Positions 1 through 5,130 of a DNA stretch of 6,545 nucleotides are shown here, in pieces. Position numbers and translations under genes: made by a program. Below the pieces are notes generated by a model that saw only the letters and a list, made by a program, of their open reading frames with translations, searched no databases and was not told the DNA's origin. Each line of letters begins with the position of its first letter. Position 1 is the first letter of the stretch. The stretch is from positions 1 through 6,545 of the forward strand of contig JAEUJR010000514.1 of the NCBI GenBank assembly GCA_016793585.1. The letters are read 5' to 3'. The DNA is from Archangium sp. Its GTDB lineage: Bacteria > Myxococcota > Myxococcia > Myxococcales > Myxococcaceae.

Positions 1-462
1 GCGGGCGAGGCGCGGCTCGACCAGCCCCTGCGTTGGCATCACCTGGGTTGGTCGTTCGAGCAGCCGGCGGTGTACGACGCTGAGCCTGCCGTGCTTCGAG
101 TGATCGCGCTCGAGCGTTTCGTCCGAGAGCAGGGCCTCGTAGAGCAACACGAGTCGATCGATCATCGCCGTCGCGTGAACCGCAGGCAGGGTCTCGAGGG
201 CGAGCGTGGCGCAGCGCTCGAAGACCGCCTCGCTGATGGCACCTTCGGCAAAGGCCTCGACGACGGCGCGTTGGGTCGACTCGTTCGCCAACAGCGGCGT
301 GCCGAGCCGTGCATCGCAGAGCTCGCCAGACGCTGCGGTCTGCGAGAGGTGATTGACGACGGCCTCTGGAGAGCCCACCGCGGCCGCTCGCTTCGCCGAC
401 AGCGGCCGCTGAACCGAAGCACAGCCAGACAGCAGCACGAGGACGAAGATGCTCCAGCGCAT
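1..462 (-). CDS. Small lipoprotein of unknown function (C-terminal end cut by window edge)
   Basis: The reading frame is open from an ATG at 462 down to base 1 (154 codons, no stop), so the gene continues outside the window. The N-terminus, MRWSIFVLVLLSGCASVQRP, is a textbook type II signal: one basic residue, a hydrophobic stretch, and the lipobox LSGC with the lipidated Cys at residue 14. The protein is therefore expected to be exported and anchored to the inner or outer membrane; residue +2 after the Cys is Ala, which does not suggest inner-membrane retention. The rest is mostly helical-looking, with two further cysteines (about residues 49 and 84) and no motif I recognise. The ATG was chosen because the signal peptide begins exactly there, although no strong Shine-Dalgarno precedes it. 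It lies 46 bp downstream of the DUF3108 gene on the same strand, so co-transcription is likely. Function unknown. Confidence 0.8.
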   Translation of the reverse strand, partial: MRWSIFVLVLLSGCASVQRPLSAKRAAAVGSPEAVVNHLSQTAASGELCDARLGTPLLANESTQRAVVEAFAEGAISEAVFERCATLALETLPAVHATAMIDRLVLLYEALLSDETLERDHSKHGRLSVVHRRLLERPTQVMPTQGLVEPRLAR

Positions 463-479
463 GAGCGTTCGTTGCCTGT

Positions 480-507
480 CTGACCTGCGGCGATCCACCC
501 GGGTCAG
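480..507 (-). other. Possible intergenic stem-loop
   Basis: The hexamers CTGACC (480-485) and GGTCAG (502-507) are perfect inverted complements separated by 16 bases. The structure sits in the 46-bp gap, beginning one base after the stop codon of the DUF3108 gene and ending 17 bases before the lipoprotein ATG. No U-tract follows, so it does not look like an intrinsic terminator. It could be an mRNA-processing or translation-modulating hairpin, or chance. Confidence 0.25.
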
Positions 508-508
508 C

Positions 509-1360
509 TCACCACTTCAGGTTGGCCTTGTTCTCGGCCTTGGCGGCCTTGTCTCCCGGCCGGCTGAAGCTGGTCATCGTCGCGCGCACCGCGCCGAGGT
601 CGATGCTGCCCAGCGCCGCGATGGGCAGGCGGCGCTCATCGGCGGTGATCCACACGTGAATGTCGCGCCGCGCGTCTTGCCAGTCGTGGCGCGCCGCTTC
701 ACCGGCGAGGTGCCAGGTCTCGAACTCGCCGACGGGCAGCGAGACGTGCTCCTTCGGCAGCACCTTGCCCCAGACGCGCCAGATGCGCCGAATGCCGTAG
801 ACGTCGAAGCACAGCTGCTTGCCCTCCTTCAGGTCGAGCTGCCGCATGAGGAACACCGCGCCCGCGACGTCGCTCACGTCGTTGCCGTAGGTGAGCTCGC
901 TCGTCGACTGCTGGCCGTTGATGGTGCTGATCACCTTCGCGGTCTTGTTCTTGCGGAAGCTGACGTCGGCCACGCGGTGCCACTCGTTCTCTTGCGCGTC
1001 TTCGTAGTAGCGCGCCGGGCGCAACGTCTTCGGCGAGAGGTAGCTCGTGCCCGTGCCGTCGACGCGGCGCACCTTCGAGAAGAACGTGTTCGTCATCGCG
1101 TGCACTTCGATCGGCATCAGCCCATCGCGCACCGGCAGCACGCGCATCGTCATGGTACCGGCCTTCGCGCCGAGGGCGTCGAGGTCGAACTCGAGCGTCT
1201 CTCCGGGGCCGAACGCGATGGGCTGCTTGATGCTGCCCAACGCCACGCATTGCGCGTCGGTCGGGAAGGGCGAGATCACCTTCGCCACGCCGCCGTCCTG
1301 CGCCAGCGCCGCCGTCGCGCCCATCGTCGTCAGCGTTGCGATCAACCGGAAGATCTTCAC
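509..1360 (-). CDS. Exported DUF3108 domain-containing protein
   Basis: This 283-aa protein starts at GTG 1360, chosen because AAGGAG lies 9 nt upstream and a signal peptide begins there; the frame extends further to an ATG at 1426 but the added residues are not signal-like. Residues 1-20 (KIFRL, then a hydrophobic core ending AALA|QDGG) form a type I signal peptide, so the mature protein is probably periplasmic or outer-membrane associated. The body resembles DUF3108: FGPGETLEFDLDALGAKAG at residues 50-68, a segment SYLSPKTLRPARYYED near 106-121, and a later beta-rich part with LPVGEFETWHL (208-218) and HVWITADERRLPI (235-247), ending in a Lys-rich tail. DUF3108 proteins are beta-rich envelope proteins of no settled function. 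Two mature cysteines (38 and 184) could form a disulfide. It is first in a minus-strand unit with the downstream lipoprotein and is divergent from the esterase-like gene. Confidence 0.85.
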   Translation of the reverse strand: MKIFRLIATLTTMGATAALAQDGGVAKVISPFPTDAQCVALGSIKQPIAFGPGETLEFDLDALGAKAGTMTMRVLPVRDGLMPIEVHAMTNTFFSKVRRVDGTGTSYLSPKTLRPARYYEDAQENEWHRVADVSFRKNKTAKVISTINGQQSTSELTYGNDVSDVAGAVFLMRQLDLKEGKQLCFDVYGIRRIWRVWGKVLPKEHVSLPVGEFETWHLAGEAARHDWQDARRDIHVWITADERRLPIAALGSIDLGAVRATMTSFSRPGDKAAKAENKANLKW

Positions 1361-1369
1361 AGCGTCGTG

Positions 1370-1375
1370 CTCCTT
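1370..1375 (-). promoter_or_regulatory. Shine-Dalgarno site fixing the DUF3108 GTG start
   Basis: AAGGAG on the minus strand lies 9 nt before GTG 1360. It decides the start in favour of the GTG and the signal peptide over the in-frame ATG at 1426. Confidence 0.8.
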
Positions 1376-1539
1376 CGTTTCGACCTTTGAGGCGGCAGCC
1401 CACCATGAACGCCGCTCGAAAAGCACCTGCTCGCGTGGGCATCACTGTCGCGCCACGCCTGACACCGACGTCACCCCTGAAGGGCTATTCAGCCCCGGCG
1501 ATGTCCGAAAAGAGTGCCTGATATCGAAGGGCTGCCGGG

Positions 1540-1560
1540 CTGACTGGGAGTCACTGTCAG
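1540..1560. promoter_or_regulatory. Nested inverted repeat, candidate operator
   Basis: TGACT (1541-1545) and AGTCA (1549-1553) form a perfect inverted repeat around GGG. CTGAC (1540-1544) and GTCAG (1556-1560) form a second, wider one sharing the left arm. The element ends 38 bases before the esterase GTG, a usual place for a repressor or activator site. The arms are only 5 bp, so chance cannot be excluded. Confidence 0.3.
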
Positions 1561-1586
1561 ACATATGGTGCGCGCGCTCTTCACCT

Positions 1587-1593
1587 GAAGGAG
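1587..1593 (+). promoter_or_regulatory. Shine-Dalgarno site fixing the esterase GTG start
   Basis: GAAGGAG lies 5 nt before GTG 1599. The frame is open far upstream (to 1047), but that part is antisense to the DUF3108 gene; this site plus the lipoprotein signal identifies the true start. Confidence 0.85.
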
Positions 1594-1598
1594 TCGTC

Positions 1599-3719
1599 GT
1601 GCGCCGTCTCATTGCCAGCACCTGTCTTGCCCTCGCCGCGTGCGGTCCCGCGAAGGTCGTCGATCCTCCCGCGCCGTTGCCGAAGTTGCGCACGACGTAC
1701 CGGGTGATCACCGGCGTCTCGATGGGCGGCATCGGCAGCACCTCGCTCGGCCTCTCGAACCCCGAGCGTTTCGACGCCGTCGCGCCCCTCGGCGGCCCGC
1801 TCGACTACGCGTTCTTCTCGCGCTCGATGGATCGGTTCTTCACCGGCGGCTTCTGCACGAAGGCCGAGATCGAAGCCGTGCTCAGGCAAGATCCCGTCAA
1901 GCTCAACGACCCGAAGGCGTTCGAGAGCTGCTCGAAGCGGCCCGCGACGTTGCCGAACGAACACAGCCAGGACTTCAACCACTGGCACGTCACCATCAAC
2001 GGCGGCACGTTCGATCGCGACTCGTACCTCGAGATGATGACCGACCTCTCGCTCGCGTACGGCAACTTCTTCAGTGAGAACCCTGCCTCGGCCGTCGCGC
2101 CACCCGGCGTCGACCCCGAGAAGATTCGCAAGTTCGCGCCTGACTTCTGCACCAACCCCATCGTGCTGCGCGGCGTGCACAACGCCGAATACAACCCCGA
2201 GGGCACCTACCCGGCGATCACCTTCTGCGACGGCGAGCCGAACACGTACTACTGCCGCACCAACCGCGAGCGCGTCGACTTCTGCTCAGACGCCGCGAAC
2301 ATCGCCAAGCCGCTGCCGGTCTCGATGGAGAGCGCGTTCGCCGATCGCTACTGCGCCTCGAAGGGCGGCGCCGAACTGGCCTCGAAGGCGAGCAACGCGC
2401 AGAAGCTGGCGTTCCTCGATCTCGGCGGCTTCCGCGACCCCTGCCGTCAGCCCACCATGCCGCAGGGCATGATCCTGGCGGTCGACTACAACGGCAACGG
2501 CCGCCGCGACTACGGGGAGCCGATCATCAACAACGGCCACGAGCGCTTCGACGACGTGGGCACCGATGGCTGTGCCGACGCGCTCGAAGACGGGAAGGGC
2601 GGCTGCGGCACCACGCCGAACGCCAGCGCCGTCGACCCGAACCAGGACAACTACGACGTCGAGAAGAACGCGAACGGCACCGAGCAGAACTGGGTGTTCG
2701 ATTCTGGCGAGCCCTACCGCGACCTGGGCCTCGATGGCGTCGCGAACACGCAAGACGTCGGTGAAGGCAACGGCCGCTTCGACGAGTCGGGCGGGCGTCA
2801 GGCGCTCAAGCAGTACGACGGCCGCTCCAACTACAAGAAGCTCGACGCCGAGGGGCGCCGCCGCCTGCACGTGCTCGCCGATGGCGGCATTCGAGACATC
2901 TTCAACCTCGGGCTCATGGCGCAGCACCTGTTCAGCGCGGTGCGTGACGCGCTCGGCGCCGAGAACGTGGGCATCTATCGCGACTTCGCCGAGATGCCCG
3001 GCATGGCCGATCGGCAGGGCCGCTTCGACCCGTGGACGAAGCGCTGGGCGCAGATGCCGCGCAACCTCGTCACCGTCTTCGGCAAGGCCATGCCGACCGA
3101 TCAAGATCGCGTCGACGGTGAAGGCGATCACGTCGGCACCAACGAGCAGGCGCTCTTCCGCTTCGCGACCGTCTTCAACTGGGCCGGCTCGTTGTGGCCG
3201 AACCTGCCGAAGCCGCCCGTGCCTGCGTTGGTGAACGGAGAGCAGAAGACCGCGTGGTTCCCCTCGAAGGCGCTGGGCGCGAAGTGGGAGTACGCCATCG
3301 CGTTGCCCGCCGGCTACAACGACCCCGAGAACGCCGACCGCCGCTACCCCGTCGTCTACATGCTCCACGGCTACGGCATGGAGCCCGGGTCATTCGTGCC
3401 GAGTGTGCTGGTGGCCGACACCTACGTCGCCAGCCCCAGCCTCGCGCTGCGCCCGCTCATCTACGTCTTCCCCTATGGGCGCTGCTGTTACGTGAACGCC
3501 ACGGGGCAGAAAGACTGTCGCGAAACCGACGACAACAAGCGTGAGATCGGCTCGCAGGCGGGGTGGGTGCGTGAGTGCAACTCGGGCACGTTCTGGATCA
3601 ACCGCAAGGGGTACACGCCGAACGACGGGACGAAGTATGGTGATGCCTTCTTCGAGCTGATGGATCACGTCGACGCCACGTACCGCACGCAGCCTGCTGC
3701 AGAGGTAGACGCCCGGTGA
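1599..3719 (+). CDS. Esterase-D-like alpha/beta-hydrolase lipoprotein with apparently permuted domain order
   Basis: The product is 706 aa. Residues 1-15 (RRLIASTCLALAAC) are a lipoprotein signal with lipobox LAAC and lipidated Cys15, predicting a membrane-anchored, probably surface or periplasmic enzyme. ITGVSMGGIG (37-46) is the nucleophile elbow of the putative esterase family, with Ser41, followed by NPERFDAVAPLGGPLD as in that family. A long insertion follows, rich in Cys and, at about 295-400, in calcium-type loops such as DYNGNGRRDYGE (296-307) and DVGEGNGRFDES (386-397). LADGGIRDIFN with Asp433 (or Asp428) and GEGDHVG with His511 fit the catalytic acid and histidine. Only then comes the family's normal N-terminal half: YAIALPAGYND, YPVVYMLHGYG (oxyanion hole, His590-Gly593), and finally ELMDHVDATYRT near the C-terminus. 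The canonical order is oxyanion, Ser, Asp, His, so the chain looks circularly permuted. The mature part has 14 further cysteines, consistent with disulfides outside the cytoplasm. Substrate unknown; carboxylester hydrolysis is inferred. First gene of a three-gene unit. Confidence 0.85.
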   Translation: MRRLIASTCLALAACGPAKVVDPPAPLPKLRTTYRVITGVSMGGIGSTSLGLSNPERFDAVAPLGGPLDYAFFSRSMDRFFTGGFCTKAEIEAVLRQDPVKLNDPKAFESCSKRPATLPNEHSQDFNHWHVTINGGTFDRDSYLEMMTDLSLAYGNFFSENPASAVAPPGVDPEKIRKFAPDFCTNPIVLRGVHNAEYNPEGTYPAITFCDGEPNTYYCRTNRERVDFCSDAANIAKPLPVSMESAFADRYCASKGGAELASKASNAQKLAFLDLGGFRDPCRQPTMPQGMILAVDYNGNGRRDYGEPIINNGHERFDDVGTDGCADALEDGKGGCGTTPNASAVDPNQDNYDVEKNANGTEQNWVFDSGEPYRDLGLDGVANTQDVGEGNGRFDESGGRQALKQYDGRSNYKKLDAEGRRRLHVLADGGIRDIFNLGLMAQHLFSAVRDALGAENVGIYRDFAEMPGMADRQGRFDPWTKRWAQMPRNLVTVFGKAMPTDQDRVDGEGDHVGTNEQALFRFATVFNWAGSLWPNLPKPPVPALVNGEQKTAWFPSKALGAKWEYAIALPAGYNDPENADRRYPVVYMLHGYGMEPGSFVPSVLVADTYVASPSLALRPLIYVFPYGRCCYVNATGQKDCRETDDNKREIGSQAGWVRECNSGTFWINRKGYTPNDGTKYGDAFFELMDHVDATYRTQPAAEVDAR
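3702..3706 (+). promoter_or_regulatory. Shine-Dalgarno site inside the esterase 3' end
   Basis: GAGGT lies 9 nt before the GTG at 3716, inside the last codons of the esterase gene. It supports the overlapping GTG as the real start of the cyclic-nucleotide-binding gene and suggests translational coupling. Confidence 0.6.
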
Positions 3720-4216
3720 ACGAGAAACCCGCCCACGTGAAGGTCGAGCTCCAGCGGGCCGACGTCACCGGGCGAATCTCGAAAGACCTCGCGCTCTCGC
3801 GGTCGACCCTGGTGAAGACGCTCGGGCCCGCGTGGAGCGAGGTCTTCAAGAAGGGCCAGGGCAAACGAGCGAACGATCGCGCGGTGATCTTCCAGCAGGG
3901 AGATCCCGGTGCGTCGCTGCTCTTCCTCCTCTCGGGGCACGTACGGCTCGTGGCGCGCAAAGACACCGACACGGTCGAGCTGGGCATGGCGCACGCCGGC
4001 GACGTCATCGGCGAGGCCGAGGCGCTGCAGGGGCGGGGGCCGCGCTCGATGTCGGCGGTGGCCAACGGCGTGGTCGAGTTCGTCGAGCTCGATCGCGCGC
4101 TGCTGTTCGGCACTGGCGCGCCGCTCGAGCGTGCGCTCGAGCAGTGGCTCGCGAGCCTCAAGGCCGAGCGGGTGAAGAAGCTCGATGACATGACCGACTT
4201 TCTGAATCGCTGGTGA
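3716..4216 (+). CDS. Stand-alone cyclic nucleotide-binding domain protein
   Basis: This 166-aa protein has no signal peptide and should be cytosolic. Residues about 55-130 match the cNMP-binding (CRP/PKA-type) beta-barrel: AVIFQQGDPGASLLFLLSG (56-74), a strand HVRLVARK, then the phosphate-binding cassette with G99-E100, A103-L104 and Arg110, followed by SAVANGVVEFVELDR. The cassette Glu and Arg, which contact the ribose and the cyclic phosphate in this family, are present, so cAMP or cGMP binding is plausible. Only about 36 residues follow the barrel, predicted helical (LEQWLASLKAERVKKLDDM). That is too short for the winged-helix DNA-binding domain of CRP/FNR proteins, and no kinase, channel or other output domain is visible. 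The start is GTG, overlapping the esterase stop as GTGA. The output is unknown; it might regulate a partner protein. Confidence 0.85.
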   Translation: MNEKPAHVKVELQRADVTGRISKDLALSRSTLVKTLGPAWSEVFKKGQGKRANDRAVIFQQGDPGASLLFLLSGHVRLVARKDTDTVELGMAHAGDVIGEAEALQGRGPRSMSAVANGVVEFVELDRALLFGTGAPLERALEQWLASLKAERVKKLDDMTDFLNRW

Positions 4217-4231
4217 CGGCGGAGACACGAC

Positions 4232-4453
4232 ATGAGCAACGACTGGGGCCAGAGCCACGACGACGACGATCGGGCGCGGGGCCCTGCAGGCAAGAAGCTG
4301 CGCGACTGGGACTGCCCGAGCTGCAACGCGAACAACCCCAGCGACGAGTTCGTGCCCGAGAAGAAGAGCATCGAGATTCGCTGCAACTACTGCGGCGTCG
4401 AGTTCCGCATCTCGCTCTCGGAAGAGGGCCGCCTGAAGTTCAAGGAGATCTAG
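4232..4453 (+). CDS. Small zinc-ribbon protein
   Basis: This is a 73-aa cytosolic protein with an acidic N-terminus (four Asp in a row at 10-13) and two CxxC knuckles, CPSC (28-31) and CNYC (51-54), 19 residues apart. This is the layout of a single zinc ribbon in which four cysteines hold one structural zinc. The segment KLRDWDCPSCNANNP and the tail RISLSEEGRLKFKEI suggest a compact two-knuckle fold with little else. GGAG at 4221-4224 lies 7 nt before the ATG. The gene starts 15 bp after the cNMP-binding gene stop, so it is very likely in the same transcript. Such proteins can bind nucleic acid or protein partners, and nothing here says which. Its TAG stop overlaps the stop of the convergent yggS. 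Confidence 0.8.
   Translation: MSNDWGQSHDDDDRARGPAGKKLRDWDCPSCNANNPSDEFVPEKKSIEIRCNYCGVEFRISLSEEGRLKFKEI
4450..4453. other. Shared CTAG stop codons of convergent genes
   Basis: CTAG is its own reverse complement. The zinc-ribbon gene ends in TAG at 4451-4453 and yggS ends in TAG at 4452-4450 on the other strand, so the two coding regions overlap by four bases. No room remains for a terminator between the units; either terminator would have to lie within the opposite gene. Confidence 0.9.
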
Positions 4454-5130
4454 GCCGCCGGCCGCTCACCAAAGAGCGCGGTGCCGACCCGCACGTGCGT
4501 GGCGCCTTCTTCGATCGCCACCTCGAAGTCGCCGGTCGTGCCCATGCTCAGCCCCGACAGACCGAGCTGCTTCGCCAGCTGCGAGAGCTGCGCGAAGGCA
4601 GGCCGCGAGGCTTCGGGGTTCTCTTCGAGCGGCGGCATGCACATGAGACCAGCCACCTCGAGGTTCGGCAGCGCCCGCACCTGCGCGATGAAGGCTGCGA
4701 CAGACGCGGGCTCGAGCCCGGCCTTCGAGGCTTCACCCGCGACGTTCACCTCGACGAAGCAGTGCAGGGGCGCACCGGTGCGGCGGCGTGACAGCTCCTG
4801 GGCGACCTCGAGCCGCTCGAGCGCGTGAAACACGTGGGCCGCCTTCGCGACGTACTTCGCGTTCTTCGGCTGCACCGGCCCGATGGCGTGCCAGCGAATG
4901 CCGGCCAGTGTCGAGAGCGCTTCGTGTTTGTCGCGAAGCTCTTGTGCGTAGTTCTCACCGAAGTGACGCAGGCCCTGCTCCCACGCCACCTTCACCAGCT
5001 CGGGCGGGTGGCGCTTGGTGACGGCGACGAGCTGCACCGACTCCCTGGAGCGGCCAGCGCGCGTGCAGGCCGCGGCGATGCGGCGCTCGACCTCGGTCAG
5101 GTTCGCCTTCAGCGCCTCGACGGGCAACAT
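4450..5130 (-). CDS. yggS: YggS/PROSC family PLP homeostasis protein
   Basis: This 226-aa protein matches the usual length of the family, a single TIM-barrel domain like the N-terminal domain of alanine racemase that binds pyridoxal 5'-phosphate without known catalysis and buffers PLP and amino/keto-acid pools. Visible hallmarks are LVAVTKRHP, with the PLP-binding Lys39; HFGENYAQEL (56-65); WHAIGPVQPKNAKYV (80-94); FVEVNVAGEASKAGLEP; a GLMCMPP strand; and VRVGTALFGER near the C-terminus. The phosphate-loop region reads SMGTTGDFEVAI, where many homologues have SMGMSxDxxxAI. I chose ATG 5130 over the in-frame ATG at 5142: it forms a TGATG junction with the maf stop and has GGGAG 5 nt upstream. 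Third gene of the PPIase-maf-yggS unit. Its stop shares CTAG with the convergent zinc-ribbon gene. Confidence 0.95.
   Translation of the reverse strand: MLPVEALKANLTEVERRIAAACTRAGRSRESVQLVAVTKRHPPELVKVAWEQGLRHFGENYAQELRDKHEALSTLAGIRWHAIGPVQPKNAKYVAKAAHVFHALERLEVAQELSRRRTGAPLHCFVEVNVAGEASKAGLEPASVAAFIAQVRALPNLEVAGLMCMPPLEENPEASRPAFAQLSQLAKQLGLSGLSMGTTGDFEVAIEEGATHVRVGTALFGERPAA

Larger units (their letters stand above)
1361..1598. promoter_or_regulatory. Divergent intergenic region with promoters for both flanking units
   Basis: These 238 bp separate two genes that are transcribed away from each other, so both upstream control regions must lie here or overlap the neighbouring genes. I found no convincing sigma-70 -35/-10 pair. 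CTGACA at 1459-1464 could be a -35 for the plus unit but lacks a good -10. The region holds short inverted repeats: nested arms at 1540-1560, and overlapping hairpins CTGAA/TTCAG (1477-1481/1488-1492) and GGGCT/AGCCC (1482-1486/1491-1495). It also holds two 8-mers repeated directly: TCACTGTC at 1442 and 1551, and GAAGGGCT at 1479 and 1526. No coding pattern is evident. Confidence 0.55.

Noticed and set aside
449..1390. Long plus-strand frame opposite the DUF3108 and lipoprotein genes
   Set aside because: Its product is dominated by Arg, Ala, Val and His with no domain; it is a high-GC shadow frame.
1361..1426. N-terminal extension of the DUF3108 protein to ATG 1426
   Set aside because: The added residues are not signal-like and would bury the Shine-Dalgarno at 1370-1375 and the natural signal peptide.
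1436..1456. Sigma-54-like promoter on the minus strand (TGGCGCG...TGC)
   Set aside because: The GG and GC elements are two bases too far apart for a -24/-12 promoter and the -24 core deviates from consensus.
1477..1495. Overlapping hairpins CTGAA/TTCAG and GGGCT/AGCCC as a terminator
   Set aside because: Stems are only 5 bp, mutually exclusive, lack a T-tract, and lie upstream of genes rather than behind one.
1047..1598. In-frame upstream extension of the esterase gene (184 extra codons)
   Set aside because: It is antisense to the DUF3108 gene, has no domain character, and the GTG at 1599 has an ideal Shine-Dalgarno followed by a lipoprotein signal.
2286..3368. 360-codon minus-strand frame inside the esterase gene
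   Set aside because: Low-complexity Val/Ala/Arg composition, no recognisable motif, and fully antisense to a well-supported gene.
4453..4463. GGCC-GCC-GGCC as a bidirectional terminator between the convergent genes
   Set aside because: A 4-bp stem with no T-tract, inside the last codons of yggS; too weak to call.
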